Assembly: GCA_045531755.1 (NCBI GenBank)
Contig: JAZSEP010000120.1
Coordinates: forward strand, 1 to 13,800
Length of the DNA stretch: 13,800 nucleotides
Source: UBA11540 sp045531755
Lineage (GTDB): Bacteria; Bacillota; Clostridia; Oscillospirales; Ruminococcaceae
Direction: 5' to 3'
Shown here: positions 6,001 through 11,196 of the stretch, in pieces
Layout: each line of letters opens with the position of its first letter
How positions within the stretch are numbered: the stretch's first letter is position 1
Notes under the pieces: model-generated
Database searches by the model: none
Told to the model about the DNA's origin: nothing
The model's input: only the letters and a program-made list of their open reading frames with translations
Made by a program: the position numbers and the translations under genes

Positions 6001-7512
6001 AAGGAATTTAACTTCGCACACTCAAGTATAATACTTCCTGATGGTCTTAGAGGAACCCTTTCTCTTAATGGAAACATTGCTACTATTACAGCGGATTACT
6101 GCGGAATGAAAATGGTCGTTGATTTTGATAGAAACACCTTCAATTTGTCGTATGATATCAGCAGTAGTGATATTGACCAAGAACTTGATATAAGTTCAAG
6201 TGGCAGATATACGCTATTTTATGCAGGATTTACCGGTGCTGGAGATGCAGGTTACTCAAAGGTTGTCCTCTATGACAAGAATGACAAATCTTATACCTAT
6301 ATCTGCGAAGGCGGCGGAATGTACGGTGGCGGATTTGAAGCTGGATTTCTGAGAAATGAAGATTTTTATACCACTTCATTCGGAGAACTTAGGGTATATA
6401 ATCCAAAAACAAAAGAGCTTGTGCTTGACGTTGGGAAGAATTTTAAATTAGGTTATAATGAAGAAGGAAAGTTTTCACGCTATCTTTTAACATTTAGGCG
6501 CGACCCGAATGATTTTTCTTTCATTGTTGTATACTTTGATCTTCCTGAAGAGTATCAGGAGATAGCGGTCAACGACCTTCTCGGTGACAGAACGGAATAT
6601 TCCGCCAACTACAAAATAGGTTATCTTGACAAAAACGGAAATCTTCTCGAAAGCTACGACACAGGTATGGGCGTTTGGATCGGAAGATATTGGACGCCTC
6701 TTGAGGTGTCTATGAGATACTCTGAAAAGGCGTTAACTTTGATAGCTTCAGATGGAAACGGCTTTGGATTCACAGGAACCTTTGACAGAACGACACACGA
6801 GTTTTTGACCAAGGGTGTCCGTGACATTTTGCAAGAAGCTAACGCATCAATTGAAAAAACGGGAAGCTTTATAGAGTTCGCGGAAAAAAACAACAGCGTC
6901 GTGGTATCTACCGTTGAATTTTTAGAAGCTGAAAACTATCTTGGTCATGAGTCGTATGCGCTGCAAGAAGGCGAATATGAACTTTTAAATACAAACAGAA
7001 TGAACCGTTTTGCTCAAAATTGTAAAAGCGGTATTGCTGATACGATTGTTTGTATAAAAAGTGGAAGCCCCTTACCTTTGTATGCGGCTGTACTGAAATA
7101 TGACGGCGTTTCAATCAAAATGGATAGCTATTATCTTAAAGATGAAAACCTGGTCAACATTACTTCATCAGAAACGATTGAATTATTTGAAACCGAAACA
7201 ATGTGGATTTTTAAAAACAAAGGCGAAGTAGTAGATGTTTTTCCAAGTTATTATGGTATGCATCCCTTACCATTTGCCGAAAAGGGAAGCATGACAACCG
7301 ACGAAATTGCAAAGAAACTGGAATCTATGTCCAAAATTGATTTTGAGGTTAAATATGCAGGCGAAGAAACGGTTTTGGAAACGCAGGCATATCGTTTTGA
7401 TTACTATGACCGAGGGGATTTGACAGAGCATTGTATTTACGTCTCGAAAGATCTGCAAAAGATTTTCGTTGTTGACCAAGCTCACGGAAGAATACACACA
7501 GTTATAAAATAA
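3058..7512 (+). CDS. BlaR1/M56-type membrane zinc protease with giant ectodomain
   Basis: A 1,484-residue sensor protease, far longer than the roughly 600-residue BlaR1. N-terminal part: membrane segments near 8-30, 37-53, 148-168 and 350-369. A Pro/Thr/Asn-rich loop (about 75-140) lies between segments 2 and 3. The cytoplasmic M56 domain has the zinc site HELLH (245-249), WFNPFVW, and DLEIACDEAVV, whose Glu286 is the likely third ligand. Residues 371-1484 should lie outside the membrane. They hold two copies of a related module (about 430-580 and 620-812, each with an N-x-hydrophobic-F-[VI]-P...VE..I core) and an Ig-like region (about 822-938) resembling the bacterial Big_14 type found in clostridial M56 proteins. 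A beta-rich region with many Gly/Tyr/Asp and an unrecognised C-terminus follow. No convincing penicillin-binding set (SxxK, SxN/YGN, KTG in order) was found. In BlaR1, ligand binding outside activates the protease, which leads to repressor cleavage; a similar pathway with another signal is inferred. The 3' two thirds look more AT-rich than the neighbours. Confidence 0.88.
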   Translation: MTRLFEMILQTTAGASILVVLVLLLMLALGKRYNQKWRYWVWMFIAIRLVLPFDIPHVASLFTFSIPEEKTVIAYNPENNVGTQNVPDKIIIPSDTTQNIVQNPTQNTQPVIPPTTVTPPSTNDDIIIPIVPNEDVVDVTPVKTISLTQVFAVVWIFGVLGCIAWHIVMHVRFLGRAKLWNRPVAEPWANEIFNNVKKEMGITADVKLYRNRSVHSPILTGFFKPTVLIPTRNLTENDLYMVLRHELLHYKRHDLWYKLLLVAAGCLHWFNPFVWFMVKRADRDLEIACDEAVVKGESTEFRKDYCETILRIIRCDRGRKPALSTGFTTGKKTMKKRFACALDSTAKRTGVILLCLVLCATIVCSTFIACDITKNLTPQEIFDSITQEDIDDAIANPDEFTEEELQYYESILDPYEHSIGVSGEVSWNDPSEIVRKLVKFYEISPGGFAEFFNKVQNKEAEAVKVSGNLMFVPADVVEDHIAKKFNIDKEAFRNEAWRLDEYEYVEQAYAFNTDMGYGGFYDYSILKVEKSGNIWKFYCSNSYPVYYGNEETYEEDYAVIVVEHKGENDYKFLCAKGFHEDKFASVRAKFVYPFSEGIRLCEETDFRFDETVPRENRDKEFASLLCYAARANKGQYQNLSFLISDRDKAIAAISMLGVTTYEEKYSDIWGTLEYRSKLLPFANENIFIPKEWVERAIKQIWGDDVGIEHSNFYAWEYKKDAGIYTPKGTESANIYPYIHSVTKTKNGYVAEVSYLYTGYLGVWGDTEGEARSVDAKDYSDIFATPEVVELAKEQTIYNVTAEYGSDGKLHLKSSVKKRNIIDLPTESTVVGVSDAERYTYLDTIYVTMTNNASEEIEVPSYYCLLKETEYGWVKADFDNAPNTTDTSTIRKSGESWTNKLSLYDSFENLESGYYCLAIGTKTNGNDGVIPLFVSNKFHIDDRVPESKIVAEDRNGESWSAATITWVESGMYKATLYVNGVKKEFNFAHSSIILPDGLRGTLSLNGNIATITADYCGMKMVVDFDRNTFNLSYDISSSDIDQELDISSSGRYTLFYAGFTGAGDAGYSKVVLYDKNDKSYTYICEGGGMYGGGFEAGFLRNEDFYTTSFGELRVYNPKTKELVLDVGKNFKLGYNEEGKFSRYLLTFRRDPNDFSFIVVYFDLPEEYQEIAVNDLLGDRTEYSANYKIGYLDKNGNLLESYDTGMGVWIGRYWTPLEVSMRYSEKALTLIASDGNGFGFTGTFDRTTHEFLTKGVRDILQEANASIEKTGSFIEFAEKNNSVVVSTVEFLEAENYLGHESYALQEGEYELLNTNRMNRFAQNCKSGIADTIVCIKSGSPLPLYAAVLKYDGVSIKMDSYYLKDENLVNITSSETIELFETETMWIFKNKGEVVDVFPSYYGMHPLPFAEKGSMTTDEIAKKLESMSKIDFEVKYAGEETVLETQAYRFDYYDRGDLTEHCIYVSKDLQKIFVVDQAHGRIHTVIK

Positions 7513-7514
7513 AG

Positions 7515-7544
7515 AAAGGTAGCCACAATTTGTGGCTACCTTTT
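7515..7544. terminator. Bidirectional intrinsic terminator between the M56 gene and ung
   Basis: AAAGGTAGCCACAA (7515-7528) and TTGTGGCTACCTTT (7530-7543) form a perfect 14-bp inverted repeat. It is flanked by A residues on the left and T residues on the right, so either strand yields a GC-containing stem with a T-rich end. It lies between two convergent genes and touches the ung stop codon, serving both. Confidence 0.88.
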
Positions 7545-8211
7545 AATCTATCTGCCAGTCTATCGGGGTTTCGCCGATAGAATTCAGAAATCCGTTTGTT
7601 TTAGAAAAATGTCCGCAACCGAAGAAGCCGTTATAAGCCGAGAGGGGACTTGGATGCGCACAGGTGAAAATCTTATGATTTGGGTTTGTTATCAGCGCGG
7701 TTTTTGCACGGGCGTTTGCGCCCCAAAGCAAAAATACAATCGGTTTTTCACGGTTGTTAAGGTGTTTTATAACTGCATCGGTAAATATTTCCCATCCGCA
7801 GTTTTTGTGGCTGTTCGGGGTTGCTTCGCGAACGGTGAGAACGGTGTTCAGAAGAAGCACGCCTTGCTTTGCCCATTTTGTCAACTCGCCGTGAGAGGGA
7901 ATAGAATGCCCTAATTCCGCGTTAAGCTCTTTGTATATATTCTTTAATGACGGAGGAGGTTCGACGCCCTTCTGCACCGAAAAACAAAGCCCGTGCGCCT
8001 GTCCTGCTCCGTGGTAGGGGTCTTGCCCTAAGATTACAACCTTTACGTCGTTAAAAGAGGTGTATCTGAGTGCGTTAAATATGTCATACATATCGGGATA
8101 GACCCTGTAATTTCGGTATTCGGTTTTCAAAAACTCGCGAAGCTTCAAATAGTAGTCTTTTTCAAACTCTTCTTTTAAAATTAAGTCCCAGTCATTTCCT
8201 AAATTAACCAT
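7543..8211 (-). CDS. ung: Uracil-DNA glycosylase (family 1)
   Basis: Removes uracil from DNA, starting base excision repair of deaminated cytosine or misincorporated dUMP. The 222-residue protein has all family-1 signatures: the water-activating motif GQDPYHG with Asp64 and His67, the uracil-recognition stretch LLLNTVLTVREATPNSH, and the minor-groove loop HPSPLSAY with His186. The length matches bacterial Ung (about 220-230). The start at 8211 has a GGTGA sequence 5 bases upstream as a modest ribosome site, and MVNLGNDWDLIL is a normal N-terminus. It is transcribed convergently to the M56 gene and divergently from the secreted protein gene at 8328, and appears to be a single-gene unit with its own promoter. 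Confidence 0.97.
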   Translation of the reverse strand: MVNLGNDWDLILKEEFEKDYYLKLREFLKTEYRNYRVYPDMYDIFNALRYTSFNDVKVVILGQDPYHGAGQAHGLCFSVQKGVEPPPSLKNIYKELNAELGHSIPSHGELTKWAKQGVLLLNTVLTVREATPNSHKNCGWEIFTDAVIKHLNNREKPIVFLLWGANARAKTALITNPNHKIFTCAHPSPLSAYNGFFGCGHFSKTNGFLNSIGETPIDWQID

Positions 8212-8226
8212 AAAATCACCGAGAAT

Positions 8227-8255
8227 ATTTTACCATATATATTTATATAAAACAA
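8227..8255 (-). promoter_or_regulatory. Probable promoter of ung
   Basis: Read on the minus strand, TTGTTT (8255-8250) and TAAAAT (8232-8227) are separated by 17 bases, and the start point would fall about 10 bases before the ung ATG. The -35 box is weak but the spacing and -10 box are good. Confidence 0.6.
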
Positions 8256-8267
8256 GTAGCGTGGGAG

Positions 8268-8296
8268 TTGACTTTTACTTGATATAAAGGTAAAAT
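8268..8296 (+). promoter_or_regulatory. Promoter of the secreted anchored protein gene
   Basis: TTGACT (8268-8273) and TAAAAT (8291-8296) with a 17-base spacer give a good vegetative promoter about 32 bases before the start codon. It is divergent from the ung promoter; the two -35 boxes are 12 bases apart. Confidence 0.78.
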
Positions 8297-8327
8297 GTTA
8301 TTATAAATTTATACATAGGAGTTCAGT

Positions 8328-9014
8328 ATGAAAAAAATTATTTCTGTTATATTAGCTGTTTTTTTACTAATGACTTTTTCTGTAGGTGCTTTTGCTGATA
8401 AAGACAATGACACGTTCCTCACTGCCTTTGCAAACCAGTTGCCGTCTTGCCTTATGCCAAACGTAGAGTTTGAAGCAGGGAAGACATACGTGCTTTACGT
8501 TACCGCTCCTCATACTTCTAACGAATACGATATTGAAAAAGGTGAGTTTAAAGGACTCAGAGGCGTAATCCTCAAAGAAGATATTGTCTGTGAAAACGTA
8601 CAGATAGTAAGCGCCGAAGAGGACGAAAGCTATAACTTTAACATTACCTTCATTCCCACAGGCGGCGAATTTTCCTTTGATATAACTATGAGATCGTTTG
8701 GATACGATTATCTTGTAGGTGACTACCGAATTGCTGAGGATGATGATTGGGTATATGTGTTTTCAACGGATAAATATACCGCAACAGGCACTGTAGATTT
8801 GTCTTCGAATGACGCTTCTTCCGACAGTACCGTGTCTTCTCTTCCTACTTCCAGTTCCACCACCTCCGGAGCTGAAGATACGAGTTCTGTTATCCAGATA
8901 GACGCAGACACCGACAATAAAGCATCTGTGTGGATTTGGATTGCCGTTGCAGCAGCAGCTGTCGTATGTGTAGTTGTTGTTATCGTATTTAATAAGAAAA
9001 AGCTTGTAAAATAA
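8328..9014 (+). CDS. Secreted, C-terminally membrane-anchored protein of unknown function
   Basis: I do not recognise a family. The 228-residue protein starts with a clear signal peptide: MKK, a hydrophobic core, and a cleavage site after GAFA, so the mature chain would begin at Asp24. The middle (about 24-155) is acidic and rich in aromatic residues and strand-forming stretches, suggesting a small beta-sandwich. It is followed by a Ser/Thr-rich linker (about 157-190), a strongly hydrophobic segment at about 200-221, and a basic tail NKKKLVK. This is the layout of a type I single-pass surface protein held in the membrane by its C-terminus. No LPxTG sorting motif is present. AGGAG (8317-8321) sits 6 bases before the ATG. 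The gene has its own promoter and stands alone between ung and the infC promoter. It could be a ligand-binding or adhesion-type surface protein; this is only a guess from topology. Confidence 0.85.
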   Translation: MKKIISVILAVFLLMTFSVGAFADKDNDTFLTAFANQLPSCLMPNVEFEAGKTYVLYVTAPHTSNEYDIEKGEFKGLRGVILKEDIVCENVQIVSAEEDESYNFNITFIPTGGEFSFDITMRSFGYDYLVGDYRIAEDDDWVYVFSTDKYTATGTVDLSSNDASSDSTVSSLPTSSSTTSGAEDTSSVIQIDADTDNKASVWIWIAVAAAAVVCVVVVIVFNKKKLVK

Positions 9015-9024
9015 TAAAAAACGC

Positions 9025-9053
9025 TTGACAACGTATGTTTTAAGTGATATAAT
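9025..9053 (+). promoter_or_regulatory. Consensus promoter of the infC-rpmI-rplT operon
   Basis: TTGACA (9025-9030) and TATAAT (9048-9053) are both exact consensus boxes with a 17-base spacer, the strongest promoter in the window. It starts 10 bases after the stop of the preceding gene. Transcription would begin near 9060. Confidence 0.92.
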
Positions 9054-9059
9054 CTTTTA

Positions 9060-9221
9060 GAAAACAAAGCAGAACTTATCCGTTCTCACCCTCCGATATT
9101 GAATCAGGAGCGGTCAATACACAGAATTTGCAGATTAATTGCGTATTTTTGTGCACGGACGGGTATACTGTCCGTGCATTTGTTTTTGCGTTAAAAACGC
9201 GTTTAAAGGCTATGGAGGTGT
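9060..9221 (+). promoter_or_regulatory. Structured leader (attenuator) of the infC operon
   Basis: About 160 bases of untranslated leader precede infC. The 5' half holds a stretch with the look of a conserved RNA element (TCCGTTCTCACCCTCC at 9079-9094, then CAGGAGCGGTCAATAC at 9105-9120); CTCC (9091-9094) can pair with GGAG (9107-9110). The 3' half holds a perfect terminator hairpin. In Bacillus the same operon is regulated by L20, which binds the leader and causes premature termination. A similar loop is likely here but the L20 contact site cannot be identified by eye. TCCGT (9079-9083) could pair with ACGGA (9155-9159) in the terminator's left arm as a candidate antiterminator, which is tentative. 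Confidence 0.75.
9152..9187 (+). terminator. Attenuator terminator in the infC leader
   Basis: TGCACGGAC (9152-9160) and GTCCGTGCA (9170-9178) form a perfect 9-bp GC-rich stem with a 9-base loop, followed by TTTGTTTTT. It lies between a very strong promoter and infC, so it must be regulated or leaky. Confidence 0.88.
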
Positions 9222-9230
9222 TTGACTATC
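9214..9230 (+). promoter_or_regulatory. Ribosome site and non-ATG start region of infC
   Basis: GGAGG (9214-9218) is followed by TTG at 9222 (3 bases away) and ATC at 9228 (9 bases away) in the same frame; there is no ATG or GTG in that frame nearby. By spacing the ATC is the better placed codon. AUU or AUC starts are a known trait of infC, allowing IF3 to repress its own translation. Confidence 0.65.
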
Positions 9231-9746
9231 AGTAACAAGGAACTGCTTATCAACGAGGAAATCAACGGCAAGGAAATTCGTGTAATAGGTGACGACGGCT
9301 CACAGCTCGGTATTATGTCATCAAAAGACGCACAGAAAATTGCCAACCAGAAAAATCTGGATCTTGTAATGATCGCTCCGCAGGCTACTCCGCCTGTATG
9401 TCGTATAATGGATTACGGCAAATACAGGTTTGAGCAGGCTAAAAGAGAGAAGGAAGCAAGAAAGAACCAGCATGTTGTTGAGGTAAAAGAAATTCGTATG
9501 TCACTTAACATTGACACACACGATTTCAATACCAAAGTAAACAATGCTATTAAATTCCTCAAGGGTGGAGACAAGGTAAAGGTCAGCATCAGGTATCGCG
9601 GAAGAGAAATGGCTCATCCCGAGCTTGGTAACGGTCTTATCCAGCGTTTTGCAGAGCAGTGCGCTGAGTACGGAGTAGTCGACAAACAACCCAAAATGGA
9701 AGGACGAAGCCTTGCTATGTTCCTTTCCGCTAAGTCTACAAAATAA
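9222..9746 (+). CDS. infC: Translation initiation factor IF-3
   Basis: IF-3 binds the 30S subunit, keeps it apart from 50S and checks start codon pairing with initiator tRNA. The protein (174 residues from TTG 9222, or 172 from ATC 9228) has the two family domains. The N-terminal domain begins ISNKELLINEEI, contains GDDGSQLGIMS and ends with PPVCRIMDYGKYRFEQ. The lysine-rich linker (KREKEARKNQH) leads to the C-terminal domain with VKEIRMSLNIDTHDF, FLKGGDKVKVSIRYRGREMAH and the end MEGRSLAMFLSAKS. It is the first gene of the infC-rpmI-rplT operon, 22 bases before rpmI. Regulation probably acts twice: transcription attenuation in the leader and translation through the non-ATG start. The coordinates given use the TTG; the true start may be 9228. 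Confidence 0.96.
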   Translation: MTISNKELLINEEINGKEIRVIGDDGSQLGIMSSKDAQKIANQKNLDLVMIAPQATPPVCRIMDYGKYRFEQAKREKEARKNQHVVEVKEIRMSLNIDTHDFNTKVNNAIKFLKGGDKVKVSIRYRGREMAHPELGNGLIQRFAEQCAEYGVVDKQPKMEGRSLAMFLSAKSTK

Positions 9747-9768
9747 AAAATTAAGGGAGGATAATAAA

Positions 9769-9966
9769 ATGCCGAAGATTAAGACAAACAGTGGTGCAAA
9801 GAAGCGCTTCAACCTCACAAAGAACGGTAAGGTAAAACGCGCTCACGCTTTCAAGTCCCACATTCTTACCAAGAAGAGCACAAAGCGTAAGAGAGGCTTG
9901 CGCGCAACAGCGTATGCTGACAAGACAAACGCAAAAGTAGTTAAAGTACTTATTCCTTACAAATAA
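9769..9966 (+). CDS. rpmI: 50S ribosomal protein L35
   Basis: A 65-residue basic ribosomal protein of the large subunit. It begins MPKIKTNSGAKKRFNLTKNG and contains the family's HILTKKSTKRKRGLR segment, with a normal length for L35. The start at 9769 is set by GGGAGG (9755-9760) 8 bases upstream; an in-frame upstream ATG at 9712 lies inside infC and is not used. It sits between infC and rplT in the order found in almost all bacteria, so it shares their control. Confidence 0.97.
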   Translation: MPKIKTNSGAKKRFNLTKNGKVKRAHAFKSHILTKKSTKRKRGLRATAYADKTNAKVVKVLIPYK

Positions 9967-9999
9967 TATTAAATTTCACCAGAATCGGAGGTTGAAGAT

Positions 10000-10353
10000 A
10001 TGGCTCGTATTAAGGGAGCAATGATGACTCGTAAGAGAAGAAAAAAGGTTCTTAAACTTGCAAAAGGTTACTTTGGAGCTAAGAGCACACATTTTAAGAT
10101 GGCGAAGCAGGCCGTAATGAAGTCCGGCCAGTATGCATTTATCGGCCGTAAGCAGAAGAAGCGCAACTTCAGAAGTCTTTGGATTACAAGAATTTCTGCC
10201 GCTTGCCGTATGAATGGTATCAACTATTCTACATTTATGAACGGTCTTAAGAAGGCTAACGTTACACTCAACAGAAAGATGCTTTCTGAAATTGCTATCA
10301 ATGATGCAGCTGCGTTCACAGCTCTCGTTGAAAAGGCAAAAGCTGCTTTATAA
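10000..10353 (+). CDS. rplT: 50S ribosomal protein L20
   Basis: A 117-residue protein that binds 23S rRNA early in 50S assembly and, in Bacillus and E. coli, also represses its own operon by binding the leader or operator RNA. Family features seen: MARIKGAMMTRKRRKKVLKLAKGY-type N-terminus with the long basic extension, then GYFGAKS, YAFIGRKQKKRNFRSLWITRI and the C-terminal globular part INYSTFMNGLKKANVTLNRKMLSEIA. The length is standard. CGGAGG (9986-9991) is 8 bases before the ATG. It is the last gene of the operon, followed 5 bases after its stop by a strong terminator. Confidence 0.98.
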   Translation: MARIKGAMMTRKRRKKVLKLAKGYFGAKSTHFKMAKQAVMKSGQYAFIGRKQKKRNFRSLWITRISAACRMNGINYSTFMNGLKKANVTLNRKMLSEIAINDAAAFTALVEKAKAAL

Positions 10354-10354
10354 T
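10328..10354 (+). promoter_or_regulatory. Possible internal promoter at the end of rplT
   Basis: TATAAT at 10349-10354 overlaps the rplT stop codon, and TTGAAA at 10328-10333 lies 15 bases upstream. The spacing is short, so this is tentative. It would place a start point near 10361, inside the left arm of the following terminator, and could feed the methyltransferase-dprA-topA genes. Confidence 0.35.
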
Positions 10355-10357
10355 GCC

Positions 10358-10391
10358 AAAACGCTTGTCACTTGTTGGCAGGCGTTTTTTT
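10358..10391 (+). terminator. Intrinsic terminator of the infC operon
   Basis: A 13-bp stem runs from AAAACGCTTGTCA (10358-10370) to the matching arm at 10376-10388, with a 5-base loop CTTGT, two G-T pairs and a run of seven T (10385-10391). Only 12 bases separate its end from the next start codon. Confidence 0.85.
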
Positions 10392-10403
10392 ATGAGGTGT
10401 ATT

Positions 10404-11192
10404 ATGGAAAAAATCACCAGCAAAGATAATCCTAAATTCAAAGCACTGTCGGCGTTGATGTCGTCCAAAAAAGAAAGAACAACACAGCAAAAGTTTGTAG
10501 CGGAAGGCTTAAGGCTCGTAGTTGATGCTGTAAGAAGCGGACTTGTGCCGGTAAACGTTTTTGTCAGCGAAAGCTTTACAGCAAAATACAGCGACAAGCT
10601 TCCCGAAATTTGCAAGGGTTGCAAAAACTGCTATGAAATTACGGATTTGCTTGCAGACAGAATCTCTGACACAAAGACTCCCCAAGGGGTTTTTGCGGTA
10701 TTTGATGCACTTGACAAAAATTTGAATATTGATACAATATACAATAATGGGCATTTTATTTTTATTGTGTCCCTTCAAGATCCAGGCAACGTCGGAACTA
10801 TCATCAGAACCGCCGAAGCTATGGGTCTTAGTGGCGTTATTATGACCTCAGATTGCCCGGACGCCTTCAGTCCAAAGGTTCTGAGAAGTACTATGGGCTC
10901 CGCTTTCAGAATACCGATTTTAGTTTGTCCAGAGCCTTGCGCTATGCTTGACACTCTGAACGAAAACGGGTTTACTACATATGCGGCTGTTCTCAATGAA
11001 AACAGTCTTAAATTGGGTGATTTCAAATTTCCTAACAAAGCGGTTGCTTTAATTGGCAACGAAGCTAACGGCTTGAATGAAGCGGTGAGCGGAAAATGCA
11101 CCAAAACCCTTATGATACCGATGAGGGGTAGTGCCGAGTCACTCAATGCCGCAAGCGCCGCTAACATAATAATGTGGGAGATGTCTAAATAG
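10404..11192 (+). CDS. TrmH/SpoU-family RNA 2'-O-ribose methyltransferase
   Basis: Transfers a methyl group from S-adenosylmethionine to a ribose 2'-OH, most likely in 23S rRNA; the closest recognisable type is the RlmB / YsgA-like group. Of the 262 residues, about 1-100 form the SpoU substrate-binding domain (ITSKDNPKFKAL, FVAEGLRLV), and the rest is the knotted SPOUT domain. All three SpoU motifs are present: DPGNVGTIIRTAEA from Asp126, LIGNEANGL near 215, and IPMRGSAESLNAASAANI from 238. The start at 10404 is preferred because GAGGTG (10394-10399) precedes it and the protein then begins MEKITSKDN; upstream ATGs at 10392 and 10354-region codons lie in or next to the terminator. It is followed after 4 bases by dprA. 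The exact rRNA site cannot be told from sequence. Confidence 0.9.
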   Translation: MEKITSKDNPKFKALSALMSSKKERTTQQKFVAEGLRLVVDAVRSGLVPVNVFVSESFTAKYSDKLPEICKGCKNCYEITDLLADRISDTKTPQGVFAVFDALDKNLNIDTIYNNGHFIFIVSLQDPGNVGTIIRTAEAMGLSGVIMTSDCPDAFSPKVLRSTMGSAFRIPILVCPEPCAMLDTLNENGFTTYAAVLNENSLKLGDFKFPNKAVALIGNEANGLNEAVSGKCTKTLMIPMRGSAESLNAASAANIIMWEMSK

Positions 11193-11196
11193 ACTT

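Noticed and set aside
6840..6890. KTG triad in the M56 ectodomain as a penicillin-binding motif
   Set aside because: A lone KTG (in IEKTGSF) without an upstream SxxK and SxN in the right order and spacing is a chance match.
7609..7914. 101-codon open frame on the plus strand
   Set aside because: Antisense to ung; no ribosome site or recognisable protein features.
8836..8850. LPTSS in the secreted protein as a sortase signal
   Set aside because: It is not LPxTG, and about 30 residues of linker separate it from the membrane segment; the protein appears anchored by the membrane segment itself.
9712..9768. Upstream extension of rpmI to ATG 9712
   Set aside because: It lies inside the end of infC and gives residues unlike any L35; the ribosome site at 9755-9760 points to 9769.
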